Positions 1 through 10,081 of a stretch of DNA of 64,000 nt are shown in pieces. The notes beneath the pieces are model-generated. The model was not told where the DNA came from and made no database searches. It saw only the letters and a list, made by a program, of their open reading frames with translations. Positions within the stretch are counted from its first letter, which is position 1; every line of letters starts with the position of its first letter. Origin of the DNA: Candidatus Marispirochaeta associata (GTDB lineage: Bacteria; Spirochaetota; Spirochaetia; JC444; Marispirochaetaceae); the NCBI GenBank assembly GCA_001749745.1, contig JWTM01000424.1, positions 558,001-622,000 of the forward strand. Direction: 5' to 3'. The translations under genes and the position numbers were made by a program.

Positions 1-1
1 C

Positions 2-1174
2 ATTATCAATCGCATGGGCGATTTTGTTCACTTCTTCCTGGCTATCTATCTGACGAACGTTCTCGAGATGAGCGAGTCCGCCGCAGGAAGCTTCATAATG
101 GTCTACGGGCTTTTGCGTCTTGCCGGGGGCTTCATCGGCGGCAAACTCGCCGACTCCCTGGGCCGCAAGAAGGCCACCCTGCTGGTAAACGGCGCCGCCG
201 GGGCGATCATCGGTCTCTGCGGCTTCTTCGTCGATTCCCCCAACATCGCCTACCTGGTGGTTTCGTCGGGACTCTTCGCCGGCGCCTTCCGACCGGTCAC
301 CCAGGCGATGCTGACCGATCTTACCCGTGGAAAGGAGCGGCAAACGGCCTTCTCCCTCCTCTATCTGGGGACCAACATCGGGGTGGCGGTGGGGCCGCTC
401 ATCGCCGGCTTTCTCTTCGAGCATGCGCTGCGCTGGATCTTCTGGGGAGACGGCATAACCACCGGAATCTATCTTCTGGCGGTCCTCTTCTTCGTTCCCG
501 AGACGGTTCCCGGCGAAGGGGATGAGGAGCCGGACTCCCCCGGCGAACGGCGGACCAGCGATTCGACAATCCAAGCTTTTCTCCGTCGGCCGGTACTGGT
601 AGTCTTCTCGCTGCTGATGCTCCTGGCGGCGATGATCTACTCTCAGCATACCTTTACCCTGCCTCTCCAACTGGGGGTCCTCTTCGGCGACCGGGGAGCC
701 CGTTACTTCGGCTATATTATGTCCGCCAATGCGGTTACGGTTATCCTCTGCACAACCCTCGTGCTTAGGCTTACGAAGCGCTCCTCCTCGCTCAGGAATA
801 TCTTCTATTCCAGTCTCTTCCTGGCTCTCGGCTTCGGAGCGCTGGGCTTTACTGAATATCTGCCCGTGATGGTGATGCTCACGGTAATCTGGACCGTGGG
901 GGAGGTCCTGCTGGTAACCAACGAGGGAGTTTATCTCGCCTCCCACACGCCGATTAATCTGCGGGGCCGATTCGCCGGCCTCTTGGCTATGGTCAGCGGG
1001 GTTGGATTCGTTGTCGGGCCCAAGCTATCGGGCATGCTGCTGGAGTCCCTCTCCTATCGCGCCCTTTGGCGTCTCTCGGGCCTCGCCGCCCTTGTTCTGG
1101 CGTTCTCGCTCCTTATCTTGGAGCGCCGGGAGCAGGCGGAACGGCCGGAGAGGACTAGAAGCTTCCTCCCATGA
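2..1174 (+). CDS. MFS transporter, 5' end cut by window edge
   Basis: This is a multi-pass inner-membrane protein of the major facilitator superfamily, a secondary transporter of unknown substrate. The reading frame is open from the first bases of the window, and the four codons before the first Met (IINR) read like the usual start of TM1, so the gene begins upstream. The MFS motif A is present (GGKLADSLGRKKA, about residues 42-54 from the first Met), between TM2 and TM3. About twelve hydrophobic segments follow, with a hydrophilic central loop (EGDEEPDSPGERR region) dividing the two halves. The 3' end overlaps the convergent gene by 20 bases. Family assignment is firm; drug efflux or sugar/organic-acid transport cannot be separated. 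Confidence 0.85.
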   Translation: MINRMGDFVHFFLAIYLTNVLEMSESAAGSFIMVYGLLRLAGGFIGGKLADSLGRKKATLLVNGAAGAIIGLCGFFVDSPNIAYLVVSSGLFAGAFRPVTQAMLTDLTRGKERQTAFSLLYLGTNIGVAVGPLIAGFLFEHALRWIFWGDGITTGIYLLAVLFFVPETVPGEGDEEPDSPGERRTSDSTIQAFLRRPVLVVFSLLMLLAAMIYSQHTFTLPLQLGVLFGDRGARYFGYIMSANAVTVILCTTLVLRLTKRSSSLRNIFYSSLFLALGFGALGFTEYLPVMVMLTVIWTVGEVLLVTNEGVYLASHTPINLRGRFAGLLAMVSGVGFVVGPKLSGMLLESLSYRALWRLSGLAALVLAFSLLILERREQAERPERTRSFLP

Positions 1175-3914
1175 TCAGGAGCTGAAATATATAATCATCC
1201 TCCTCGACCCGGTAGGCCGCCCGCAGACCGAGGGCGAGCTCGACCGGAATCTGCAACAGATTGAAGTCGAGATTAATCTCGGTTCCCAGGGACGAGTAGA
1301 CCTCCGACTCCGACAGATCGTAGAGCCGTTCGGCGAAGACTCCTCCCCTCAGCCGCTTGAAGAGGGCCAAGCCTCCCAGGGGCAGGTCCGGGTACCCTAT
1401 AGGGAGTTGATAGTCCGCCGATATCTTGGCGAGCTCAGCCGTATCCCGGTACTCCCAGCCCCGGGCATAGGGAATCCGGCTGGGATCCTCCCGGTCCTGC
1501 TTCTCGTAGGCCCCTCCCAGGCGGGTGCCGTGATTAAAGAATAGTCCCGGCAGGTAGATTTTGCCGCTGCCGCTCAAGAGGGTCCCGGCGTCGGCAGCAC
1601 CCGGCTCGTGACGGTAGGCGATCTCCGTTTCCGCCCCCCAGCGGGGCTGCAGCGAGCGGGGGCCGTAGCCGGCAATCCCCGAGGCTGCCAGGCCGTACTC
1701 GACGGGCAGCTCGGGATTCTGGTCCTCACCTCCGAGATCGGCCTCTATTCCGGCCGAGATCCGGGGCGTCAGGCGCCAGGCCCGGTCACCAACAGAGGTT
1801 CCCAAAGGCAGGCTGATCTCTAAGGCGGCACCGGTACGCTCCTGCTGCTGAATGGTGAGGGCGATATCGGGCCGGTAGCGACGCAGGAGCAGGGAGTAGG
1901 CGCTTTCGAATTGCTCGGTATTGGTGTCGTATTCGAGACTCAGCTGATGTCCGACAGTCCCAAAGAGCGAGTCTGCCCTTAGGTTCAGGCCCAGCGCCGG
2001 TTCGTCTATCGGATCCAGACTGGTCGGCAGGAGGCTCCAGGAGTGCAGCCGGGTGGCCTCGAGCCCCGGGGAGTAGGGCTGGGAGGGGTAAACATCCCCT
2101 TCTCCTTTCAACGGAAGCCGCAGGGCAGGCTCCTGACTCACCAGGGGCAGGAAGAACTCCTCCCGCATGCGCCTAAGACCTGAGAGCGGCCGGGCTGCCG
2201 GCGTATCCAGTCGGCCGATTACGCTCCCCTCCGTACCGACATGATCGATGAAGAGGAGTTGCCCCTCTGTCGACTGCCGGGGCGAGAAGCTTCCCAACAG
2301 GCCGGAGAAGAGCTGTACCGGCTCCCGAGCGCCTTGGGAAGCATTGAGGGGTAAGCGGTAGAGCGCCGGAACCCCCGAGTAGGTGGAGGAGTAGAGAATC
2401 CCCTCCGCTGTGAAGGAGGGATCCCGGATAAGTTCCTCCTCGGATCGGAGTAGGATCCGCCGGTTACCCGTCTCGGTATCGAGGATCCCGATTTCGCTCG
2501 ATCCCAGGCCGGAGGAGAGGAAGAGAAGATCTCTTCCGTTAGGGTGCCAGTCGAAGGAGGAGTGGAACTCCCCACCCTGAAGAGGAAAGTCGGCTACCAT
2601 AGCGCCTGTTTGGGCGTCGAGGATCTTTACGCTGCCCTTAAAATCACGCCCCCACTCCAGGAGCGCCAGTCGGTTTCCGTCGGGACTCAGCTCCGGGTAG
2701 GCGAAGCGTCCCGGCGCTCCGATACTCTCCCGGCTTCCCTCGTCTATCCGGTAGCGTACGATCCGATGGCTTCGCCGATCGTGCTTGGCATCATCCAGCG
2801 CCTCGTCCCATACGAGGTATCCCGCGGCGGCGCTCAAAGCCGTGGCGGGGCGGGCCCGAATCCGCCGCTCCACCCGGCCGTCGGCGGCGTAGATCAGTAT
2901 CTCGTCCCCCCGGGAGAGGGAGCTGACGGCCGCGGCGAAACCGCCCGCGTCCATGGGGACCAGATGAGAGTGGATCGTGTAATCCCTTATCGCCGTCTGG
3001 GTTATCGGCTCGTAGGAGTCTTGGGGAAGAAACTCGGCCTGGCGGCGCCAGAACTCCCCGTAGTCGTCAAGCATTTCCCGGTAGAGGCGGTGCGGATCCT
3101 CTCCGGCAACCCGGCGCACCCCGCGGCGGGCGCCGAGCACCGGCAGCGGCAGGGAGGCGAGTCCTTCGAGAATCTGATCCGGCGCCTGAGGGGAATGGAT
3201 GCTTCTCATATGCGTATAGAGGAGGTAGCCCAGGTTGTAGGCGTTGGGCGTCATTCGGGCGTAAGAACCGAGGATTGCGCTCTGGTAGCTCAAGGAGGAC
3301 TCCTCCAGAGCCATCGCCTTCAGCTGCAGGGTGAAGGCCGGATCCCGGCCTCGGCCGCCGCCGCTGAAGATGGTCTCCGCCGCCACCGCGTCGCCTTCCA
3401 GGATCCAGGCGGGAGCGGCAAAGAGGGGCAGAAGGCCCTGTTCGCCGAAGAGAATCCTCAACAGGCGCATGGGACCCTGCTCGGCGGTATCCAGCTGAAT
3501 CATGTGGCGGCCCTCGTGGATCGCCAAGAGGCTGTACCAGTCGCCGCCGGCGGAGGCGAAGGGGAGGCTGTAGTAGAGACTCGCCCGGGGGAAGATACGC
3601 ACATAGCCGTTGCTGGTGAAGCTCTCCGCTTCCAGGATTATCGTGTAGCGGTAGTTCCGCTTTGGAGTAAGGCTCTGCTGCAGTGCGGGTATCAGCTTCT
3701 CGAAGCTACGGGCCAACTCTTGAGCCTCATCCTCGAGGGGAGCGCTAAAGAGGATGTCGTAGTTCGCGGTCTCGATTACCCGCCAGTCTGTATCGCGGAT
3801 ATCGTAGACCGGAGCCCAGGATTCGACGCTCTGCGCTCCCAGGGTACTAAGGGGGAGTATGACGAGCAGCATCAGCAGTACCGCGTTACTGCGACCGCCC
3901 CGGGATCGGATCAT
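1155..3914 (-). CDS. Secreted HEXXH-peptidase-like / beta-propeller / barrel-like protein
   Basis: This 919-residue protein has an N-terminal signal peptide (hydrophobic to about residue 27, ending LGAQS). A gluzincin-like zinc motif HEGRH is at residues 133-137, followed by ILEGDA (Glu173), matching the HEXXH...E layout of the peptidase MA/M1-like fold. The middle (about 300-590) carries TolB/WD40-like repeats such as LSPDGNRLALLEWG and WHPNGRDLLFLSSG, a periplasmic beta-propeller. The C-terminal 250 residues alternate polar and hydrophobic residues and end in aromatic GGSF, suggesting an outer-membrane barrel. Similar peptidase-propeller-barrel proteins occur as uncharacterised envelope proteins. 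Proteolytic activity is inferred from the motif only. It lies back to back with the HD-GYP gene and converges on the MFS gene. Confidence 0.7.
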   Translation of the reverse strand: MIRSRGGRSNAVLLMLLVILPLSTLGAQSVESWAPVYDIRDTDWRVIETANYDILFSAPLEDEAQELARSFEKLIPALQQSLTPKRNYRYTIILEAESFTSNGYVRIFPRASLYYSLPFASAGGDWYSLLAIHEGRHMIQLDTAEQGPMRLLRILFGEQGLLPLFAAPAWILEGDAVAAETIFSGGGRGRDPAFTLQLKAMALEESSLSYQSAILGSYARMTPNAYNLGYLLYTHMRSIHSPQAPDQILEGLASLPLPVLGARRGVRRVAGEDPHRLYREMLDDYGEFWRRQAEFLPQDSYEPITQTAIRDYTIHSHLVPMDAGGFAAAVSSLSRGDEILIYAADGRVERRIRARPATALSAAAGYLVWDEALDDAKHDRRSHRIVRYRIDEGSRESIGAPGRFAYPELSPDGNRLALLEWGRDFKGSVKILDAQTGAMVADFPLQGGEFHSSFDWHPNGRDLLFLSSGLGSSEIGILDTETGNRRILLRSEEELIRDPSFTAEGILYSSTYSGVPALYRLPLNASQGAREPVQLFSGLLGSFSPRQSTEGQLLFIDHVGTEGSVIGRLDTPAARPLSGLRRMREEFFLPLVSQEPALRLPLKGEGDVYPSQPYSPGLEATRLHSWSLLPTSLDPIDEPALGLNLRADSLFGTVGHQLSLEYDTNTEQFESAYSLLLRRYRPDIALTIQQQERTGAALEISLPLGTSVGDRAWRLTPRISAGIEADLGGEDQNPELPVEYGLAASGIAGYGPRSLQPRWGAETEIAYRHEPGAADAGTLLSGSGKIYLPGLFFNHGTRLGGAYEKQDREDPSRIPYARGWEYRDTAELAKISADYQLPIGYPDLPLGGLALFKRLRGGVFAERLYDLSESEVYSSLGTEINLDFNLLQIPVELALGLRAAYRVEEDDYIFQLLIMGGSF

Positions 3915-3963
3915 TATTTGGTCTCCTTTTCTGCTAGGAAATTGTCAAAAAACTCCAATCAGG

Positions 3964-3993
3964 TTGACCCTAATCATAGGCACTGCGTATACT
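3964..3993 (+). promoter_or_regulatory. Predicted sigma70-type promoter for the HD-GYP gene
   Basis: A TTGACC -35 (3964-3969) and a TATACT -10 (3988-3993) are 18 bases apart. Transcription would start near 4000, only a few bases before the ATG at 4004, so the mRNA may be leaderless or nearly so. Confidence 0.45.
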
Positions 3994-4003
3994 GCGCCAG
4001 CTT

Positions 4004-5914
4004 ATGAAACGGCCCTGTAATAAAACCGGCAGACTACCGCTCGGACTGCGGATGATACTCTCGTTCATCCTCTATGGTCTTCTAATATCGTACTTTGCGT
4101 TCATTCTGACCAGTTTCGGACAGAGTCGCAAGATGATCGATTTCTACCGCCATGAGTTCGAGCGCCTGGTGGACCGGGAGGGGAGTTTCAGGCAGTTGAT
4201 CCAGGGGACCGAGTCGGTTGCGGATCTGATCGGCATGGTCCCAAGTTTCGCTGAGCAGGGTTTGGCCGAGCAATCCCTGGTCGAGGTGCAGATCTACCGG
4301 CGACGGGCTACCGACGGAAGCTGGGATCTCTATGCTCTACCCTGGGCCGCTTCCGGGGATGCGGCGCCGGAACAGCTTAAGGCGGAGGCCCGGCTGGTTG
4401 AGGATGAGTTCGTTAGCAAACTCGAACGCGCGGCGGCCGAGGGTCACAGCCATCAACTGGGGCTCTTTCTCGGTAACAGCGCTGAGTTCTCCTTCTTTAT
4501 CAATGTCTCCGGCGAATCGGATCAGGATGAGTTTGTTCTCCATTTCAGCGGCAACCGTCGCGGTTTAAGGATGCTGATGGAGGATTCTCTGAACGAACTC
4601 TTCCTCTTCAGTCTGACGATTATTCTCGTTTCGCTGGTGGTGGGGTTTATTTTCACCCGTAAGATAACCCGACCGCTGAACTGGCTTGCCCGGGAGGCCC
4701 AGGCCGCCGCCGAAGGGGAGCGGGAGATTCGCTTCAACCTGGAGGGCCGGGACAGCGTCGCCCGTCTGGGCCAGGCCCTGGATAAAATGAACCGGGAGAT
4801 TGGGTATCAGATAGCCCGCATCCAGCGCCAAGCGGATACCCTGGAGACCATGAATGCCATCGACAAGGCGGTACTCTCCTCGGTCTCCCGCAAGGACCTC
4901 TTAAACCGGGTCAGCGGCTTCGTCGCCTCCCTCTACCCGGAAAATGGTCTGCTTCTCTACCTTAAACGGGACGAGAAAGAGAGCTTCGAGATCCTCTATG
5001 AGAACCGGCCCGCTCACGTAGCGCATCAGGGGAGGCACCTGATTCCCTACAATGTAATCGCCGAGCACCATCGAGGCTTCATGGAAGAGAGCGCTGTCGT
5101 CAGGATCGACGATGAGTCGATCCCCGAGTTTCTGACCGGGGAGATCCCGGCGGGAACCACTTGGCTTCTCTCTCTCCCGATCTATGTGGCCGATGAGTTC
5201 TACGGCGGACTGGTGGTCAGTTCCGACCTGGAGGAGGGGTTTACTGAAGAGGAGATAGATGTTTTAGCCAAGCTCAACGATCAGGTGGGCGTGGCGTTGC
5301 AGAGCCTGTTGGCGGTGGAGCAGCGGGAATCCCTCCTTTACGGATCCCTGCGGGCGCTTTCGGCCTCGATCGACGCAAAATCCCGCTGGACCGCCGGCCA
5401 TTCGTCCCGGGTACAGAGGGTGGCGGAGATTCTGGGCGCCGAGGTACGGCTCTTGAGTCAGGAACAGGATAGTCTCTCCGTGGCGGCGCTTCTTCACGAT
5501 ATCGGCAAGCTCGGGATTCCCGAGAGCGTCCTCGATAAGCCCGGGAGGCTGACCGAGGAGGAGTACGCCCAGATCAAGACCCATCCCCGGCAGGGAGCCG
5601 ATATCTTCGGTCATATTCCGGAAAACCCGGATGTCCTCGACGGGATCCTCTATCACCACGAACAGTGGGCGGGCGGAGGCTATCCGGAGGGACGTATCGG
5701 AGAGGATATCCCCTTTCAGGCCAGGATTATCTGCGTGGCCGATGTTTATGACGCCATAACCGACGATCGTCCCTATCGGAAGGGGATGAGCCGGGATGAG
5801 GTTATCGACTTCTTCCAACGCCAAAGGGGGATCATGTTTGATCCTCGCTTGACTGATCTCTTTCTCGAACTGTTTCATGCCGGCAAGATAGAGCTCGGCG
5901 GACAGAGGGAATAA
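4004..5914 (+). CDS. HAMP-GAF-HD-GYP protein, predicted c-di-GMP phosphodiesterase
   Basis: This is a 636-residue membrane sensor. It has TM1 near residues 16-38, a periplasmic sensing region, TM2 near 197-217 and a HAMP linker ([18 protein letters not shown]). A GAF-like domain (about 275-430) and a C-terminal HD-GYP domain follow. HD-GYP hallmarks are visible: [12 protein letters not shown] (HD near 497), a downstream His in [11 protein letters not shown], and [13 protein letters not shown] for the GYP motif, then [17 protein letters not shown]. The metal-binding set looks complete, so it should hydrolyse c-di-GMP. No Shine-Dalgarno precedes the ATG. A chemotaxis receptor starts 77 bases downstream on the same strand. 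The ligand of the periplasmic and GAF domains is unknown. Confidence 0.88.
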   Translation: MKRPCNKTGRLPLGLRMILSFILYGLLISYFAFILTSFGQSRKMIDFYRHEFERLVDREGSFRQLIQGTESVADLIGMVPSFAEQGLAEQSLVEVQIYRRRATDGSWDLYALPWAASGDAAPEQLKAEARLVEDEFVSKLERAAAEGHSHQLGLFLGNSAEFSFFINVSGESDQDEFVLHFSGNRRGLRMLMEDSLNELFLFSLTIILVSLVVGFIFTRKITRPLNWLAREAQAAAEGEREIRFNLEGRDSVARLGQALDKMNREIGYQIARIQRQADTLETMNAIDKAVLSSVSRKDLLNRVSGFVASLYPENGLLLYLKRDEKESFEILYENRPAHVAHQGRHLIPYNVIAEHHRGFMEESAVVRIDDESIPEFLTGEIPAGTTWLLSLPIYVADEFYGGLVVSSDLEEGFTEEEIDVLAKLNDQVGVALQSLLAVEQRESLLYGSLRALSASIDAKSRWTAGHSSRVQRVAEILGAEVRLLSQEQDSLSVAALLHDIGKLGIPESVLDKPGRLTEEEYAQIKTHPRQGADIFGHIPENPDVLDGILYHHEQWAGGGYPEGRIGEDIPFQARIICVADVYDAITDDRPYRKGMSRDEVIDFFQRQRGIMFDPRLTDLFLELFHAGKIELGGQRE

Positions 5915-5991
5915 TTCGCTACTGTCCATTGCGTATTGAATGGCTTCTAATTAGACTTATCCTATGCACTATAGTTTGGAGGAATCCTGAT

Positions 5992-8232
5992 ATGTCCCAT
6001 CGAACAGCGGCGTCGCGTTTAGGCATCTCCGCCCGGGTCTCGATGATAACCCTTATCGTTCTGATCATCATCTTCTCCGGTATGTTTCTCTTTATCGGGG
6101 AGCGACTGCGAACTGATTTTCATGATGTTCAAGTTGAATCCTTTGGTGAAGAAGTTATCGCCCTAAAAGGGTTAACTAGCTTTCAGACCCAGCTGGTGGA
6201 GCGAATTATCCGGGCCCATGTTCTCAATCCTCAGTATGCGGATGGGCTGATCTCCGAAGATTACGAGACAGTCCAGTTTTTGCTTCGGATCCTCAATACC
6301 AATCTGAATATCCTCGATGCGGCCCTGCTGGTGGATTCATCCGGAACGGTGGTGTCCGCCGCCGAAGAGTCCCATGTGGGTGTCGATATCTCATCCAAGG
6401 ATATTATGCGGCAGGTTGAAGAGGGTGTTCCTTTTCCGTTGGATCCCCGGCCGTCGATTTCGCCATTTAGCGGTAATCCGGTTATCTACTACGCCGCCCG
6501 CATTATTCGGGATCGACAGGATGTGGGCTCTCTGGTGGTGCTCCTGGATCTTCAGGCCTTCAGCGCCATCTATATCTCCACCATGGAGTTCGGCGAAACC
6601 GGCTATCCCTTCATCGTTACCGACGACGGTACGATGGTCGCCCATCCCGACGGCGGACTGATCGGAAAGGCGATGCAGAACGAGGACTTCTACCGGCAGA
6701 TGGAGCGGAACCGGGAGGAGAATAAGCTCGGCGATACGGTAATTGATTATGTCTTCGGCGGCGAAGAACGCACCATGGTTTATACCTCGCTTTCCAAGCT
6801 CCCCTGGTCGGTGGCAATGAGCATGTCCGAACCGGAGCTCGAGGCTCCCGCCAGGCGGGCGATCCGGCTGATTATAATTATAGCGGCGGCCGGATTGATT
6901 ATCATGAACCTGGTTCTGGTCTATTTCATCCGGACCTATCTTATCCGGCGGGTGCATGCCCTGGCCGAGGATCTACAGGTCGCCTCTACCGGTAATCTCT
7001 CGGTTCGGGCGCAGGCTAAGGGCTCCGACGAGTTCAGCGATATCAACCGTCGCTTCAATGTCTTGATGGATTCGCTCACCGGCTTGATCAGCAGGGTGCG
7101 GGAACGGATGGAAGATCTCGATAAGAGCGGTCAGGACCTCTCGGTCAACGTGCAGGAGACCGCCGCGGCGATCAATCAGATCAACGCCAATATCGAGAGC
7201 ACCCGCGGGCAGATCGGCAACCAGTCGGTCAACATCACCCAGACCTCGGCCACGGTGGAGGAGATGACCAAGAATATCGAGGCTCTGGGGAGTTCCATCG
7301 AACGCCAGGCCGAGAGCGTATCCCAGTCCTCGACGGCGGTGGAGGAGATGGTCCAGAGCATTAAGCTGATCAGCACCACCACCCAGAAGGCATCCGACGA
7401 GGTTCGTTCTCTGGAGTCGGTCTCCCGCTCAGGCAAGGATCAGCTGGATGTAATGGTTCAGCTGATCAACGAGATCTCCGGCATGTCCGAAGGCTTGAAC
7501 GAGGCCAACTCGGTTATCGCCAATATCGCCTCCCAGACGAATCTCCTGGCCATGAATGCCGCCATCGAGGCCGCCCACGCCGGTTCGGCCGGGGCGGGAT
7601 TCTCGGTAGTGGCCGACGAAATCCGTAATCTGGCGGAGAATGCGGCGGAGCAGGCCAAGATCGTCAAAGGTCGGCTGAAGCAGGTGACCCAGGCGGTGGA
7701 GAAGATCGTCGACATCTCCGGCGAGACCGACACCGCCTTCGGCAGGATAACCGGATCGATCGACGGGGTGCAGCGGGTCTTCGAAGAGATCCGCTCGGCC
7801 ATGGAGGAGCAGTCCGCCGGCGGAGAACAGCTCCTCGGCATCCTCTCCGGGATGACTCAGATAACCGACACGGTACGATCCGGTTCGGCGGAGATGAACC
7901 AGGGGAACGTCCAGATCCTCGAGGTCGTGACCAGTCTCAACTCGATCAGCGAAGAGGTGAAGAACGCCATCGACGAGATCGCCCGGGGCACCGGCGAGAT
8001 CAACCGGGCGGTATCGAACATCGTCGAACTCTCCGACGAGAACAGCGATAGCATTCGTCAGGTGAAAGGCGAAGCGGCCCGCTTCTCCCTCACCGTGGAA
8101 GAAGCGGCGGATAGTGAAGCGGCGCTGCCGATGACTCCCGAGTCAGACTTTGATGAGCCGGAGTATTCGGGTGAATCCGAAGAGGAGACCGGCGTGCGGA
8201 AGGTAGAGGAGCAGGAATCAGTAAAGGAGTAA
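5992..8232 (+). CDS. Methyl-accepting chemotaxis protein (dCache type)
   Basis: This transmembrane chemoreceptor has 746 residues from the ATG at 5992, chosen because TTGGAGG lies 8-14 bases upstream; an upstream extension in frame lacks a ribosome site. TM1 is near residues 16-36, then a large periplasmic dCache-like sensor containing [21 protein letters not shown]2 near 290-312, and HAMP. The long signalling coiled coil has the conserved hairpin tip [20 protein letters not shown]. The C-terminal tail is acidic ([13 protein letters not shown]) and shows no CheR-tethering pentapeptide. It should couple to CheA/CheW. The ligand is not predictable; dCache domains often bind amino acids or organic acids. 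Confidence 0.93.
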   Translation: MSHRTAASRLGISARVSMITLIVLIIIFSGMFLFIGERLRTDFHDVQVESFGEEVIALKGLTSFQTQLVERIIRAHVLNPQYADGLISEDYETVQFLLRILNTNLNILDAALLVDSSGTVVSAAEESHVGVDISSKDIMRQVEEGVPFPLDPRPSISPFSGNPVIYYAARIIRDRQDVGSLVVLLDLQAFSAIYISTMEFGETGYPFIVTDDGTMVAHPDGGLIGKAMQNEDFYRQMERNREENKLGDTVIDYVFGGEERTMVYTSLSKLPWSVAMSMSEPELEAPARRAIRLIIIIAAAGLIIMNLVLVYFIRTYLIRRVHALAEDLQVASTGNLSVRAQAKGSDEFSDINRRFNVLMDSLTGLISRVRERMEDLDKSGQDLSVNVQETAAAINQINANIESTRGQIGNQSVNITQTSATVEEMTKNIEALGSSIERQAESVSQSSTAVEEMVQSIKLISTTTQKASDEVRSLESVSRSGKDQLDVMVQLINEISGMSEGLNEANSVIANIASQTNLLAMNAAIEAAHAGSAGAGFSVVADEIRNLAENAAEQAKIVKGRLKQVTQAVEKIVDISGETDTAFGRITGSIDGVQRVFEEIRSAMEEQSAGGEQLLGILSGMTQITDTVRSGSAEMNQGNVQILEVVTSLNSISEEVKNAIDEIARGTGEINRAVSNIVELSDENSDSIRQVKGEAARFSLTVEEAADSEAALPMTPESDFDEPEYSGESEEETGVRKVEEQESVKE

Positions 8233-8236
8233 GGCA

Positions 8237-10081
8237 GTGAGATTGTTCCGGCCCATCCAAGCGTTATTCATTGCAACCCTCGTGATTCTGATGAGCGGCT
8301 GCCTTCGCCAGGAGCTCGAGGAGTATATCCACTTCGAAGGCGTCGCGGGACCCGCAGCGGCGAGTACGCTCCCGGATCCCGTCGATGAGGAGTGGCGGGA
8401 TTACCGGGAGGGCTCCTCCTCCCGGTTGGCGATTCTGCTTCTCGAAGAGGATAGCGCCTGGCTCGGGCTGGTCTCGGGGCTGCGCTCCTTTGGGATTCCC
8501 TTCCGCATTACCGATTCGGTGGACGATGCTGTCCGTCATGATGTTATTTTCGCCTATCCGCGGGTCAGCGGGGCCTTGCTTGATCAGGGTGAGACCGATG
8601 CTTTACAAGGCTTCGTCGAGGGCGGCGGTACGCTGATCGCCACCAATGCCTTAAGCGGTTCTGTAAAGGAGCTATTCGGCTTCGATTCATATGACGAGTC
8701 CCGGAGCAGGGCGGAAATCGAGTTTATGCCCGGCTACTTGACCGAGGAGTTTACTCATCCCCGGGAGCAGCGCATCCGCTTGGGAAATCCCGAGCGGCCT
8801 GATTCGCTGATCGGGAGTTATGCCTACAGCGGTCCGGCGCGGATAATCGGCCGCTACGAGGACGGGGGAGCAGCAGTGCTGAGCCACGATTTCGGCGCCG
8901 GTTCTACCTTTCTCTTTGGTTTCGACCTCGGTTTCTACATTCTCAAGGCCCGTAACGGCCGCCACGACGACGCCTACCGGGAATATGTAAACGGCTACGA
9001 GCCCTCGGTGGATGTACTGCTGCGGCTTATCTGGAATATCTACTCCCACGGAGAAGAGGAGAGTCTCAGGCTCTGGGGCGTTCCCGAGGCGGAGGATTTG
9101 GCTCTCATCGTCAGTCATGATGTGGATTACGCCGGATCTCTTAAAAACTCCCCGGCCTATGCCGCCGTCGAATCCGCCAACGGGGTTAGCGCCACCTACT
9201 TTATGCAGACCAAATACTACCAGGACTACTTCGACCTGGTCTTCTTCGACGAGGATACCGAGACCTTGTTGCATGCCCTGGATCAGGCCGGCATGGAGAT
9301 CGCCAGCCATTCGGTGAGCCACACGGATCTCTTCGCAGAGATTCCCGTCGGAAGCGGCGAGGAGCAGTATCCCGGCTACCAGCCGCGGGTTCAGGCCATG
9401 GGAAAGACCGTCGGGGCATCGGTCCTGGGTGAGCTGCGGGTGAGCAAGTATCTTCTGGAGCAATTCTCTCCCCAGGAGGTACTCTCCTTTCGGCCGGGTT
9501 TTCTCGCCCATCCGAGGGAGCTCGCCGAGGCCCTGCAGGCGACGGGGTACCGCTACTCCTCGGCGGTCTCCTCCGGAAATACAATGGGGCATCTGCCCTT
9601 TCCGATGACCTTCAGCCGTGACTATCGGGGATTCACCGAAATCTACGAGTTTCCCGTCTCTTTAGAGGATGAGAAGCATCCGCCCATGGATCAGCGGGTG
9701 GATCAGGCGGTGGAGCTTGCGAGGGAGATCGGTGACTACGGCGGGGTATACGTGGTCTTGATTCATCCCGATGTAACCGATCATAAGCTTCGCTTCTTAG
9801 AGGAGTTCCTCCCCCGGGTACGGGATTTCAGCTGGGCCGGCAGCCTGAAGGAGTACGGGGATTTCTGGAGCGCCCTAGACCGGGTAGCGGCGGATGTCTC
9901 ATCTGATGAGAGCGGGAGTACGGTGCGGATCAGCGGCGAGCCCGTTCCCGACGGCCTGACGGTTCTGCTGCCGCCTGATTACATTCTGCCCGACACTGAT
10001 CTTCCGGGGGCCCGATTCGAGGGGCAGAGGATGGTGCTGGAAGGATTCAGCGGCGAGAAGGAGTTCAGTTTCAGCCGCTAG
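8237..10081 (+). CDS. Polysaccharide-deacetylase-like lipoprotein
   Basis: The GTG start at 8237 has AAGGAG just upstream and lies 4 bases after the chemoreceptor stop. The N-terminus is a lipoprotein signal with lipobox LMSGC (Cys near residue 22). A first domain (about 60-260) resembles a glutamine-amidotransferase-like or ThuA-like fold. A NodB-type deacetylase region follows with HDVD (LIVSHDVDYAG), SHSVSH and SFRPGF, which are the carbohydrate esterase 4 metal and catalytic motifs. A beta-rich tail closes the protein. It likely N-deacetylates an extracellular glycan at the envelope, as PgaB/IcaB do. The gene converges on the GT2 polysaccharide synthase gene with an 11-base overlap, supporting a shared pathway, although transcription is opposite. 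Confidence 0.72.
   Translation: MRLFRPIQALFIATLVILMSGCLRQELEEYIHFEGVAGPAAASTLPDPVDEEWRDYREGSSSRLAILLLEEDSAWLGLVSGLRSFGIPFRITDSVDDAVRHDVIFAYPRVSGALLDQGETDALQGFVEGGGTLIATNALSGSVKELFGFDSYDESRSRAEIEFMPGYLTEEFTHPREQRIRLGNPERPDSLIGSYAYSGPARIIGRYEDGGAAVLSHDFGAGSTFLFGFDLGFYILKARNGRHDDAYREYVNGYEPSVDVLLRLIWNIYSHGEEESLRLWGVPEAEDLALIVSHDVDYAGSLKNSPAYAAVESANGVSATYFMQTKYYQDYFDLVFFDEDTETLLHALDQAGMEIASHSVSHTDLFAEIPVGSGEEQYPGYQPRVQAMGKTVGASVLGELRVSKYLLEQFSPQEVLSFRPGFLAHPRELAEALQATGYRYSSAVSSGNTMGHLPFPMTFSRDYRGFTEIYEFPVSLEDEKHPPMDQRVDQAVELAREIGDYGGVYVVLIHPDVTDHKLRFLEEFLPRVRDFSWAGSLKEYGDFWSALDRVAADVSSDESGSTVRISGEPVPDGLTVLLPPDYILPDTDLPGARFEGQRMVLEGFSGEKEFSFSR

Noticed and set aside
2544..4007. A 487-codon plus-strand open frame across the envelope protein gene
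   Set aside because: It is antisense to the gene with signal peptide and motifs; the product is low-complexity and has no recognisable domain or ribosome site.
8687..9592. A 301-codon minus-strand open frame in the deacetylase gene
   Set aside because: It overlaps the deacetylase motifs on the other strand and codes for a composition typical of antisense frames in high-GC DNA.
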